From NCBI GenBank assembly GCA_026391075.1, contig JAPLES010000067.1:1-45824 (forward strand): 45,824 nucleotides of DNA, in the 5' to 3' direction. The notes under the pieces are model-generated. The model had not been told where the DNA came from. It was given only the letters and a program-made list of their open reading frames with translations, and searched no databases. Of the stretch, positions 35,499-43,733 are shown piece by piece. The translations under genes and the position numbers were made by a program. The DNA comes from Bacteroidota bacterium. GTDB taxonomy: Bacteria > Bacteroidota > Bacteroidia > Chitinophagales > LD1. Position 1 is the stretch's first letter. Each line of letters starts with the position of its first letter.

Positions 35499-37262
35499 TT
35501 AATTCACTTTACTCCACTTAAAAGTTTTGTTGAGTTTATCCTTAGCACCTGCGTTAATATTCACATTCACTAAATAAATTCCTGAAGCAAGATTATCATT
35601 TTCGTAGTTCAACATAGCTTTAGTATCATTAAGAACCGCAACGACTTGCCCGTTCACATTCAACACTTCAATTTTCATTTCATACAAATTTGCATTGATA
35701 ATGCTGAATGAATTTGTGTGATTGAAAAACTTAATCGGGAATTCACTCAACTCATTTATACCAACATCACAAGGACTAAACGGATTAGCAGGATTTAAAC
35801 CATGCTGAAACAAACAATTATAAATGGGGCAATAATATTTCCCTCCTGTAAGTAATGTATCTGCATCAATTAAAAGTTGTGCCGCTTCATCCATCAAAAT
35901 ATTTTGCGCGTAAGCATAATGAGTTTGCAAAATCAAACTATCGGTAGCATCTCGCCCTATTGAACCATTCAAACACCAAAGCACAGCTGACCAAATAGAA
36001 GAATTTTTATAGTAACTGCTTCCATCTAGATCTTGCGGATAAACTTTTGTAGAATTCAAAATTCTTCCGTTCCAAAATTCGTTATGACCATCCCAATTAA
36101 AAACCCAAAAATCGTTGAACGAGTTTAAACTGCGCGAATAAGAGCCGGCTAAATAATCTCCAAATGCTTCATCTAAAGCATTGCGTTCAAATCCACTGTT
36201 ACTTCCCGGGGCAGCACCATCTGAAACAAAGTGGCCGTATTCATGCACACATACATCGGCATCTTCGGCATCATCTACTCCACCTGTACCGTAATAAATT
36301 CGTTTTGGATTTGAACCGGAATAAAAAGAATTATCTGCTCCACTCAACGCATGAGGGTCAATCTCTACCAAACCATCCGCTGCATTAAATCCCAAGGCAT
36401 GGATATGATTTTGCATTGTGCTGATGTGGTAGAATGCATTCACATCTTCAAAACCAGTTTGTGAACGATCAAAATAAAATTGCGGAATTGAGGATGTAAC
36501 AGGAGCAAGAGTTGGTAAATCAAAATCAACCACGCGTACATACGCGCTCTGCAAGGAGAATTGTGAACCGTTGAAATTTGCTGTAAAATTTACAGTTTGT
36601 TCCTGTGCATCCAGCCAACTTGCATTTGCGTCACCATTGTCAACATACGAACCGCCATATACCTGACCGGCAGTAGTCAACGGGTCGGGATTAAAAACTT
36701 TTCCGCTCACCATTGAATCGGGTGGAGCAGCATACATATTCATATCGCGGCTGAAAATTGTTTCGCCATTTACACTCAAAATTTCAGTCGAATGATTTTC
36801 AATTTTTCTTTCTGCAACAAGAACTTGTTTCGTTACAGGATGAATGGCAATTACTGAATTCTCATTTGCGTTAGCCGTTGAAAAATTCCATTGCGAAGTG
36901 TTTTCAGAATTATCAAACAACGAATGAATCGTGTTCTGCTTATCGATGTTTACTTTTATTTCGCTTTGGTAAACTTCAACGCCGTTAAACAACTGAGTAA
37001 ACGAATAATGAAAACCTCCCGGGCTTTCATTTCTGTAATTCAATTTCAAAGTCGCGCGCTGGTCTCTCAAATTCTCTAAACCGCTGATCAAATATTTATG
37101 AATATTGGCAGAAGTATTTTCTCTTTCAAACTTCACTTTAGCAAATGAAGATTTGCATCCGCTGTTGTGATAGTACGTGGCAGTATTATTCTCCTCTGCC
37201 TTCTGTGCCACAAGCAAAAAGTGAATGAGCGTAAAACCAAAAAAGAAAATATGCTTTCTCAT
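35499..37262 (-). CDS. secreted thermolysin/fungalysin-like metallopeptidase with T9SS tail
   Basis: The 587-residue protein has a signal peptide (to about residue 19, FLLVAQ), an FTP-like propeptide (about 40-130, YHYSFTQLFNGVEVYQSEI), and a gluzincin catalytic domain with HEYGH and the third zinc ligand Glu in NALDEAFGDYLAGSY. Segments such as DVNAFYHISTMQNHIHALGF resemble the M36 (fungalysin) family. The end is a T9SS sorting domain (FPIKFFNHTNSFSI to LASGIYLVNVNI, final KTFKWSKVN). It should be exported across both membranes and act as an extracellular protease. The nucleoside phosphorylase gene follows with 1 bp between. Confidence 0.9.
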   Translation of the reverse strand: MRKHIFFFGFTLIHFLLVAQKAEENNTATYYHNSGCKSSFAKVKFERENTSANIHKYLISGLENLRDQRATLKLNYRNESPGGFHYSFTQLFNGVEVYQSEIKVNIDKQNTIHSLFDNSENTSQWNFSTANANENSVIAIHPVTKQVLVAERKIENHSTEILSVNGETIFSRDMNMYAAPPDSMVSGKVFNPDPLTTAGQVYGGSYVDNGDANASWLDAQEQTVNFTANFNGSQFSLQSAYVRVVDFDLPTLAPVTSSIPQFYFDRSQTGFEDVNAFYHISTMQNHIHALGFNAADGLVEIDPHALSGADNSFYSGSNPKRIYYGTGGVDDAEDADVCVHEYGHFVSDGAAPGSNSGFERNALDEAFGDYLAGSYSRSLNSFNDFWVFNWDGHNEFWNGRILNSTKVYPQDLDGSSYYKNSSIWSAVLWCLNGSIGRDATDSLILQTHYAYAQNILMDEAAQLLIDADTLLTGGKYYCPIYNCLFQHGLNPANPFSPCDVGINELSEFPIKFFNHTNSFSIINANLYEMKIEVLNVNGQVVAVLNDTKAMLNYENDNLASGIYLVNVNINAGAKDKLNKTFKWSKVN

Positions 37263-37316
37263 AAATTAAAGATACGTTTTAGAAGTAACAAGAGTTCCCT
37301 TGTTATTCACCTCAAA

Positions 37317-38201
37317 TTAGATGGTGTTTGATAGAATAATCATCGCAATAGAAAGAATAGCAAAACCCAAACCGAACAAATTGATTTTGGAAATGCGTTC
37401 TTTGAAAAGCAAAACGCCAACCAACGTAGCAAACAATACCGTTCCTAAATTACTCACTGGAAACACCACCGAACTTCCCCATGAAATAGAGGAAAGTGCT
37501 TTCAAAATAAAAAGAAATGAAAAGTAGTTGACAATGCCAAGTACGATTCCGCCAATTAAACTTTGTAAGTTGAACTTTGCTCTACCTTTTATAAACTGAA
37601 AACTTAGAAGTAGGATGCCCACTATAGCCGCAGCCATAAAAAGAAAAAGGGAGAACTCTTCCATACCATTTGCACCTACATATTTTTTATTGGCAAACTG
37701 CGTTAGCGAATCGCAAGCACCGCTACCTATAAAAACAACCAACGGCAAAATGGCAAACGAAGATTTGTGTTGAGGAGAATGGTTTTCGTCTTTAAGCGAT
37801 GAAAGAATAACCGCTACAAAGGCAAACAGAATTCCTAGCAGTTTCATCCAATTAAAACTTTCTCCATAAACAGTAAACGCCAACATAACCGGAAAAACTA
37901 AACTTAGTTTCATAGCTACTGAAGCTGTAGAAACTCCATAACGCACCGTTGTGATGCTCGTAAAATTAAATACGGTGATAAACAAAGTTCCGAGAAAAAA
38001 TGCAAAAGGAATCCAAGTATGTGTAAAGATAGAACCTGTAACAAGGGAAGTTTTGTCGGGAAGAAACACAAGTCCGCACAACGTTGCGGCTATATAATTG
38101 AAAACGATTGCTTGAAAAACCGGAATGCCACGTTGCTCAAAAACTTTGAAAAGCAAAACGAGCAATGCTGAACAAACAATGGATATAACGAGATAAATCA
38201 T
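37317..38201 (-). CDS. EamA/DMT-family transporter
   Basis: The 294-residue protein has about ten membrane helices arranged as two five-helix EamA repeats, with the repeat start at MIYLVISIVCSALLVLLF and the second after a Lys/His loop (ENHSPQHKSSFAIL). The typical SISWGSSVVFPVSNLGTV and LLFKERISKINLFG segments are present. The substrate is unknown. It overlaps ribD by ATGA, so translation is coupled, which could hint at a flavin-related substrate, but this is inference. Confidence 0.88.
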   Translation of the reverse strand: MIYLVISIVCSALLVLLFKVFEQRGIPVFQAIVFNYIAATLCGLVFLPDKTSLVTGSIFTHTWIPFAFFLGTLFITVFNFTSITTVRYGVSTASVAMKLSLVFPVMLAFTVYGESFNWMKLLGILFAFVAVILSSLKDENHSPQHKSSFAILPLVVFIGSGACDSLTQFANKKYVGANGMEEFSLFLFMAAAIVGILLLSFQFIKGRAKFNLQSLIGGIVLGIVNYFSFLFILKALSSISWGSSVVFPVSNLGTVLFATLVGVLLFKERISKINLFGLGFAILSIAMIILSNTI

Positions 38202-39232
38202 ATTGTGCTATTGATAATTATTTTCAGTTTATCGGTTTCAATTTCTGCTTCTTCAATAACAAATCCCGAAATTGTTGGTGATGGTTTCCCAGCTTTCAAT
38301 TGATGAGGAGTGGTGAATATTCTCGCTTCATCCCACAGATTTTGGGAGATGAAATGTTGCAAGGTATCGGGACCACCTTCAATTATTATGGATTGAATTT
38401 CGTTGGCTTGCAAGTGCTTCATCACTTTTTCCAAAACATTTTTAGAGAAATCAATTTGAATAAAATCTGTTGATGCATCTGTTTTATTTTCAACTTCGTT
38501 GAATACAAACGTTTTTGCCGTGGCGCTGAAAATTTTTCTGTCCGCAGGCAGCGATAGTTTTCTGTCTATTACAATTCTAACAGGATTTTTGCCTGGCCAT
38601 AAACGAGCAGTTAATTCACAATCATCAACAGCCACGGTATTTCTGCCAACTAAAATTCCTTCCTCTTCAGTTCTCCATTTATGCATCAGCTTTTTCGAAA
38701 CTTCGTTGGTAAACCAAAATTGTTTGGGTTCGGTCAATGCCATAAAGCCATCAGCACTTTGCGCAAACTTCAAAATAATGTAGGGGCGATGCTTTGTATG
38801 AGCAGCAATAAATCTTCGATTCAAAAAATCGGATTCTGTTATCAGAATTTCAGTAACTACCTCCACTCCTGCTTCTCTCAATTTCTGAATTCCTTTGCCT
38901 GCAACTTTTGGATTTGGGTCGTAACTTCCAATAACCACACGAGGAATTTTGTTTTGAAGAATCAAATCGGCACAAGGTGGAGTTTTGCCGAAATGAGAAC
39001 AGGGTTCCAGATTAACATAGAGAGTTGATTCTTTTAATAAATCTCTATTGTTTACAGATTGAATCGCATTCACTTCCGCATGTGCCTTTCCAAATTGCTG
39101 ATGATAACCTTCGCCAATTATCTTGTCATCGTGCACAATCACCGACCCCACCAATGGATTAGGCGCAACATTTCCCAAACCTTGAATAGCCAGGTCGAGA
39201 CAACGTTGTATATAATGTTGGTGCATGTGCAT
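38198..39232 (-). CDS. ribD: bifunctional riboflavin biosynthesis deaminase/reductase
   Basis: RibD converts the GTP-cyclohydrolase II product to 5-amino-6-ribitylamino-uracil phosphate by deamination and reduction. The start at ATG 39232 (MHMHQHYIQRCLDLA) is preferred; a second ATG lies 6 bp later. The N-terminal deaminase shows zinc ligands HAEVNAI and PCSHFGKTPPCADL. The C-terminal reductase shows PYIILKFAQSADGFM and IIIEGGPDTLQHFI. The reductase part is divergent but complete. It is divergent from prmC and overlaps the EamA gene. Confidence 0.95.
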   Translation of the reverse strand: MHMHQHYIQRCLDLAIQGLGNVAPNPLVGSVIVHDDKIIGEGYHQQFGKAHAEVNAIQSVNNRDLLKESTLYVNLEPCSHFGKTPPCADLILQNKIPRVVIGSYDPNPKVAGKGIQKLREAGVEVVTEILITESDFLNRRFIAAHTKHRPYIILKFAQSADGFMALTEPKQFWFTNEVSKKLMHKWRTEEEGILVGRNTVAVDDCELTARLWPGKNPVRIVIDRKLSLPADRKIFSATAKTFVFNEVENKTDASTDFIQIDFSKNVLEKVMKHLQANEIQSIIIEGGPDTLQHFISQNLWDEARIFTTPHQLKAGKPSPTISGFVIEEAEIETDKLKIIINSTI

Positions 39233-39291
39233 GAAGCGAAAATAGCAAAGCAGCAAGAACGCGTTCTGTCTGATAAGTTTATTTTCGGGGC

Positions 39292-40155
39292 ATGACATTG
39301 GCTGAGTTGCAGAAAATATTTTGGCAGGAACTTTCCACCTTATACGATGAGCGCGAAGCGCGTGCTATCACCAAAATTGTTTTCGAAAACAAACTTGAAC
39401 TACAAGCGCATCAAATGGCATTTGAGCGTTTTAGAATTCTAACTCAAGAGCAGCAAAAGCAACTCAACGAAATTTTGAAACGACTACTAACTAACGAACC
39501 TCTTCAATATGTTTTAGAAGAAGCTGATTTTTACGGATTGAAATTTAAGGTCAACAAGAGCGTTTTAATTCCAAGACCGGAGACGGAAGAGTTAGTGGAA
39601 TGGATGGTGAGAGAAGACGGCAGACGACAGACGGCAGACGACAGTGAAATGCAAATCCTAGACATAGGAACAGGAAGTGGTTGTATTCCAATTTCGCTTT
39701 CTAAAAAATTCCCAAAAGCAAATATTGAAGCTTGTGATATAAGTGAAGATGCTTTGCAAGTTGCAGAAGAAAACAATCGCGGCCTTCAAACTCGGGTTAA
39801 GTTCTTTAAGCATGATATTCTTACTGAGAAACTTTCAGCAAACAAATACGACATCATCGTAAGCAACCCGCCTTATATTTCTGTGAGCGAAAAAGAAGCA
39901 ATGCGTTCAAACGTTTTGAATTACGAACCACATTTAGCTTTGTTTTTTTCGGGTGATGACGATTTAATTTTTTATAGAAAAATTTCTGAGCAGGCTTCGT
40001 TGGCGCTGAAACCAAATGGGAAAATATTCTTCGAAATAAACCAAGCGAAAGGAATCGAAGTGGTTGAATTGCTTAATAATTTCGGCTTTGTGAATATTGA
40101 GTTGCGAAAAGATTTGAGTGGAAAAGACAGAATGGTGAAAGCGGAAAAAAATTAG
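39292..40155 (+). CDS. prmC: peptide chain release factor methyltransferase PrmC
   Basis: PrmC methylates the GGQ glutamine of release factors RF1/RF2 using AdoMet. The 287-residue protein has the N-terminal helical domain (to about 105), motif LIPRPETEELVEWM, the AdoMet loop LDIGTGSGCIPISLS, and the catalytic NPPYIS. Between them lies a repeat-encoded stretch (about residues 108-118, DGRRQTADD), in the linker before the methyltransferase domain. It begins a plus-strand run with the next four genes. Confidence 0.95.
   Translation: MTLAELQKIFWQELSTLYDEREARAITKIVFENKLELQAHQMAFERFRILTQEQQKQLNEILKRLLTNEPLQYVLEEADFYGLKFKVNKSVLIPRPETEELVEWMVREDGRRQTADDSEMQILDIGTGSGCIPISLSKKFPKANIEACDISEDALQVAEENNRGLQTRVKFFKHDILTEKLSANKYDIIVSNPPYISVSEKEAMRSNVLNYEPHLALFFSGDDDLIFYRKISEQASLALKPNGKIFFEINQAKGIEVVELLNNFGFVNIELRKDLSGKDRMVKAEKN
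39616..39644. repeat. 14-bp tandem repeat inside prmC
   Basis: GACGGCAGACGACA occurs twice back to back (39616-39629 and 39630-39643). It is built from the smaller word GACGGCA/GACGACA and stays in frame. Confidence 0.85.
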
Positions 40156-40182
40156 TTAAAACAAAAAACATAACTTGCTCTC

Positions 40183-40656
40183 GTGGAAGGCAAACTCATT
40201 ATCTATCTCATTATTGGTGTCGTCTATTTTCTTTACTCTATTGGTAAGAAAGTAGAAGCGAATAAGAAGAGTGCAACATCAACTCCTGATGAAACAAAAC
40301 CTGTTTCTCCTCCTGTGGCTAATCCGCTCGAAGAAATTATGCGCGAAATAAAACGCAAACAGACAGAAGCGGATGCAAAGAAAAAAGCAAGCATGCCTTC
40401 TCCGAAACCGCTGACTTCAAGCATTCCTAAAAAAGAACTGCTGATTCACGAAAAACAAAAAGGAGTTTTTGCCGAAGGAAATTATGAACGCTTTTTAACC
40501 GATGAAGAAAAAGTGGAACGCGGTAAATTGCAAATTGAAAATGAAGGTATCTATAAGATAAAACCTATTGGCGAAGAGGAAGAAGAACAAACTGGATTTG
40601 AATTAGATGCCCGCAATGCCATCATTGGTTCTATCATTTTTGAAAGAAAGTTTTAA
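40183..40656 (+). CDS. membrane-anchored protein of unknown function
   Basis: The 157-residue product starts with GTG at 40183. This gives an N-terminal membrane helix (LIIYLIIGVVYFLYSIG) followed by a charged, Lys/Pro/Glu-rich cytoplasmic tail. The middle is low-complexity; the end has LDARNAIIGSIIFERKF, a compact motif that I have seen at the C terminus of similar short Bacteroidota proteins. Function unknown. It lies 27 bp after prmC and 1 bp before the TonB-like gene, within an apparent operon. Confidence 0.7.
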   Translation: MEGKLIIYLIIGVVYFLYSIGKKVEANKKSATSTPDETKPVSPPVANPLEEIMREIKRKQTEADAKKKASMPSPKPLTSSIPKKELLIHEKQKGVFAEGNYERFLTDEEKVERGKLQIENEGIYKIKPIGEEEEEQTGFELDARNAIIGSIIFERKF

Positions 40657-40657
40657 G

Positions 40658-41413
40658 ATGAAGCATCTGTTTCTTTTGTTACTGCTTAGCTCTACGCAGT
40701 TTTTGTTTTCACAAAATTATCAGGCTTATAAACGCGCGCAGATTTTCAATTCAAGAGTTGAAACCGATTCTATCAACTTGTTTAATCGTTCAACTGAAGT
40801 GGCTCAGCTTGCCGAATATCCCGGAGGAGAAAATGAATTGCAGGCGAAGTTGAAGAGGCAAATGCAATACCCGCAAATGGAGTTTGATAATCATCTTACA
40901 GGTACCGTAATGATTCGTGCGTTGATTGATTCAATGGGAACTGTTGTTGATGTAAAAACAATCAACCAAACTTCGAAAGGGTTAGAAAGAGAAGCACTGC
41001 GACTCGTGAAAAATCTTGTATTCGTTCCTGCATTTACCGTGGCGGATAAACCAGTTTCATCCTATTTTGTTGTTCCAGTAAAATTTGAATTACTCGATAC
41101 CGGTGTAGTGTATTCTACTTGCGAGGAAATGCCAAAATTGAAGTTGAACATGAGTGATGAAAATAGAATGAAGTATTTCGAAAACTTAATCAGTTCTCGT
41201 TGCAACGAAGGAGAAAAGAAAAATAATCATTTGGTTGTTTCTTGTATAGTGGAGCCCAGTGGAAAATTGACCAACTATAAAATTGAAAAAACGGTATGCG
41301 AAGAAGTGGATGCAGAAGGTTTAGAAAAACTTAAAAAATTAGAGTTGACAATAGGTAAGCAACAAGGCAAACCTGTTCGAGCTAAGTATACTTTCATTGT
41401 TCCGATTAAATAA
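40658..41413 (+). CDS. periplasmic TonB C-terminal-domain protein, two domains
   Basis: The 251-residue product starts at ATG 40658 with a cleavable signal peptide (MKHLFLLLLLSSTQFLFSQ). A TonB C-terminal-like domain follows (about 55-145: YPGGENELQAKLKRQMQYP, VMIRALIDSMGTVVDVKTI, LVFVPAFTVADKPVSSYFVV). A second, more divergent copy follows (about 165-251: LVVSCIVEPSGKLTNYKIEK, GKPVRAKYTFIVPIK). Unlike true TonB it has no membrane anchor or Pro-rich spacer, so it cannot transduce ExbBD energy in the usual way. It overlaps or abuts its neighbours; aroB starts 1 bp after its stop. Confidence 0.75.
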   Translation: MKHLFLLLLLSSTQFLFSQNYQAYKRAQIFNSRVETDSINLFNRSTEVAQLAEYPGGENELQAKLKRQMQYPQMEFDNHLTGTVMIRALIDSMGTVVDVKTINQTSKGLEREALRLVKNLVFVPAFTVADKPVSSYFVVPVKFELLDTGVVYSTCEEMPKLKLNMSDENRMKYFENLISSRCNEGEKKNNHLVVSCIVEPSGKLTNYKIEKTVCEEVDAEGLEKLKKLELTIGKQQGKPVRAKYTFIVPIK

Positions 41414-41414
41414 A

Positions 41415-42497
41415 ATGAAAAACGTTTTGACGGAAAATATTTTCACTGATTCTACTTCGTTTAAAAGATTGGAAGATTTTTTTCTCTCCAATTCTTTCAC
41501 GCAAACTTTTGTGCTTGTTGACGAAAACACGAATAAGTATTGTTATCCGCTTATTGCTTCTCTCCTGCCATCACATCACTTTATTGAAATTAAAAGCGGA
41601 GAAGAAAACAAAACACTCAGCACCTGCGAATTGATTTGGAATAAACTGACCGCAGAAAATGCCGACAGAAATATTTTGCTCATTAACTTAGGTGGCGGAG
41701 TGATTGGCGACCTCGGTGGTTTTGCAGCAGGTTGTTACAAACGTGGAATTGCATTCATTCAAATTCCAACTACTCTACTTGCTATGGTTGATGCCAGCGT
41801 TGGTGGTAAAACAGGAATTGATTTCAATGGTTTCAAAAATCAAATTGGTTTATTCCATCAACCCGAAGCGGTTTTCATTCATACACCTTTTTTGAAAACA
41901 CTGAAAGAAAGAGAACTGCTTTCAGGTTTTGCAGAAGTGATAAAGCATTATCTCATTGCTGATAAGACTGCCTTTAATCAACTCGAAACCCTCAAGCCGC
42001 AACCTGCCTCTTCGGCAGGCAGGCTCACAACCTTTGACTGGAATTCCATTGTTAAACGCAACGTAAATATCAAGTCTTTTTTTGTTGAACACGACCCAAG
42101 AGAAAAACATATTAGGAAAGCATTGAACTTTGGTCATACAGTTGGTCATGCCATTGAAACTTATTTTTTAAAGCTTGGGAACGAAAAACTTTTGCATGGC
42201 GAAGCCATTGCAATAGGAATGATTTGCGAGAGTTTTCTCTCTGAAAAAATGAATTTAATTACTGCACTTGAACTTGTTTCCGTTTCAACATTATTGCTTG
42301 ACTATTTCAAATTGCCTTCTGTTCCTGAATCTTCTTTTGACCAGATTTTGAAACTGATGAAACAAGACAAGAAGAACAAAGACAATCAATTTCAATTTAC
42401 ATTGCTTAAAGGAATTGGAAACTACTCTATCGATAATTCCGTTGAAGAGAGCATGCTAATTGAATCTTTAAATTATTACAATTGCCTAGTTTCATGA
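41415..42497 (+). CDS. aroB: 3-dehydroquinate synthase
   Basis: AroB makes 3-dehydroquinate from DAHP, the second step of the shikimate pathway, with NAD and a metal ion. The 360-residue protein (start ATG 41415) shows the NAD-site GGGVIGDLGGFAAGCYKRGI, DASVGGKTGID, the metal ligand region FAEVIKHYLI and NFGHTVGHAIE. About residues 196-205 (KPQPASSAGRL) are encoded by a hairpin repeat. It overlaps aroA by ATGA, so the two shikimate genes are coupled. Confidence 0.96.
   Translation: MKNVLTENIFTDSTSFKRLEDFFLSNSFTQTFVLVDENTNKYCYPLIASLLPSHHFIEIKSGEENKTLSTCELIWNKLTAENADRNILLINLGGGVIGDLGGFAAGCYKRGIAFIQIPTTLLAMVDASVGGKTGIDFNGFKNQIGLFHQPEAVFIHTPFLKTLKERELLSGFAEVIKHYLIADKTAFNQLETLKPQPASSAGRLTTFDWNSIVKRNVNIKSFFVEHDPREKHIRKALNFGHTVGHAIETYFLKLGNEKLLHGEAIAIGMICESFLSEKMNLITALELVSVSTLLLDYFKLPSVPESSFDQILKLMKQDKKNKDNQFQFTLLKGIGNYSIDNSVEESMLIESLNYYNCLVS
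42003..42024. repeat. hairpin repeat inside aroB
   Basis: CCTGCC-TCTTC-GGCAGG (42003-42019) is followed by CAGGC. It is in frame as PASSAGR, in a variable helical stretch before the metal-binding HGHAIE-type segment. Confidence 0.7.
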
Positions 42498-43729
42498 GCG
42501 TAGCCACCGTTTCGCACCCTACAAAAAAAGTAAATGCACGCATTCGAATACCAGGTTCGAAAAGCGAAAGCAACCGTGCGCTTATTCTAAATGCCATGAG
42601 TGGGAATAAAATTCAAATAGAAAATCTTTCCACCGCACGCGACACACAAAGGCTCAAAAAAATTCTTGATAACGATCCTACAGAAGTAGATGTTCTTGAT
42701 TCGGGAACGAGCATGCGTTTTCTTACTGCTTTGTATTGTGCTACCAATCGACACAAAATAATTACCGGAACTGAGCGCATGTGTGAAAGACCTATTCACC
42801 CATTGGTAAATGCATTGATTGATATCGGCTTTGATATTCATTACAAAGGCAAAGAAGGTTTTCCTCCGCTTGAAATTCATCCGGTTAATCTTGATCAATT
42901 AGAAAATGAAGTTTGGATAGAAGGAAACATAAGTAGTCAGTTCATAAGCGCTTTATTAATGATTGCTCCTTTTCTTCCCAATGGGTTGAAGATAAAATTC
43001 ACGACAGAAATTTTTTCGCGACCGTATATAGATATGACCTTGAATATGCTCGAGCAATTAGGCATTCCGCATGTATGGGGAGCGAATTCAATTTTAATTG
43101 AACCACATCATCTTTCTATTCTCACCGATCAAATTTCTATTAATGCCGACTGGTCTTCAGCTTCGTATTGGTACTCGATTGCATTTTTAGCCGATGAAGC
43201 TGAATTGTTTTTAGAAGGATTAAAGGATGATTGGAATCAAGGCGATAGAGAAATTGAAGCGTGGATGAAACGCTTTGGTGTGGAAACAAGATTTACTACA
43301 GAAGGTGCTTTGCTTACTAAAAAAGAGGTGAATTATCCGAAGCTCATGAAAATGAACTTTAAAGAGAATCCTGATTTAGCACAAACCTTTGCTGCCATGT
43401 TTGCCGCAAAAAACATTTGCTGCACCATTTCGGGCATTGATAGTTTAAAGATAAAAGAGACCGAACGCATAGTTGCTTTACAAACAGAATTGCGTGTAAT
43501 GAATGTCAATTTTGATTTTGCAACGCAATACGAATTCTATCAACTGAAAGGAGATTTTGTTCTACCTTCATCCAGTATAAAAACTTATAACGACCATCGA
43601 ATGGCTATGAGTTTTGCGCCACTCGCTTTAATAGGTGAAATAAAAATTGAAAACCCCGAAGTAGTCGAAAAATCATATCCAACCTTTTGGAACGATTTAC
43701 AAAAAGCAGGATTTCAGTTGAGTTTATAA
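42494..43729 (+). CDS. aroA: 3-phosphoshikimate 1-carboxyvinyltransferase (EPSP synthase)
   Basis: AroA joins shikimate 3-phosphate and PEP to EPSP. The 411-residue protein starts at ATG 42494 inside the aroB stop (ATGA). It shows IPGSKSESNRALILNAMSG, VLDSGTSMRFLTALY, ERMCERPIHPLV, the basic/acidic site segments (SSASYWYSIAFLADEAEL, FKENPDLAQTFAAMFA) and the end YNDHRMAMSFAPLAL. The GSGTSMR-type sequence here is DSGTSMR; the glyphosate-sensitivity class cannot be told with confidence. It ends the prmC-aroA run. Confidence 0.96.
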   Translation: MSVATVSHPTKKVNARIRIPGSKSESNRALILNAMSGNKIQIENLSTARDTQRLKKILDNDPTEVDVLDSGTSMRFLTALYCATNRHKIITGTERMCERPIHPLVNALIDIGFDIHYKGKEGFPPLEIHPVNLDQLENEVWIEGNISSQFISALLMIAPFLPNGLKIKFTTEIFSRPYIDMTLNMLEQLGIPHVWGANSILIEPHHLSILTDQISINADWSSASYWYSIAFLADEAELFLEGLKDDWNQGDREIEAWMKRFGVETRFTTEGALLTKKEVNYPKLMKMNFKENPDLAQTFAAMFAAKNICCTISGIDSLKIKETERIVALQTELRVMNVNFDFATQYEFYQLKGDFVLPSSSIKTYNDHRMAMSFAPLALIGEIKIENPEVVEKSYPTFWNDLQKAGFQLSL

Positions 43730-43733
43730 AGGT

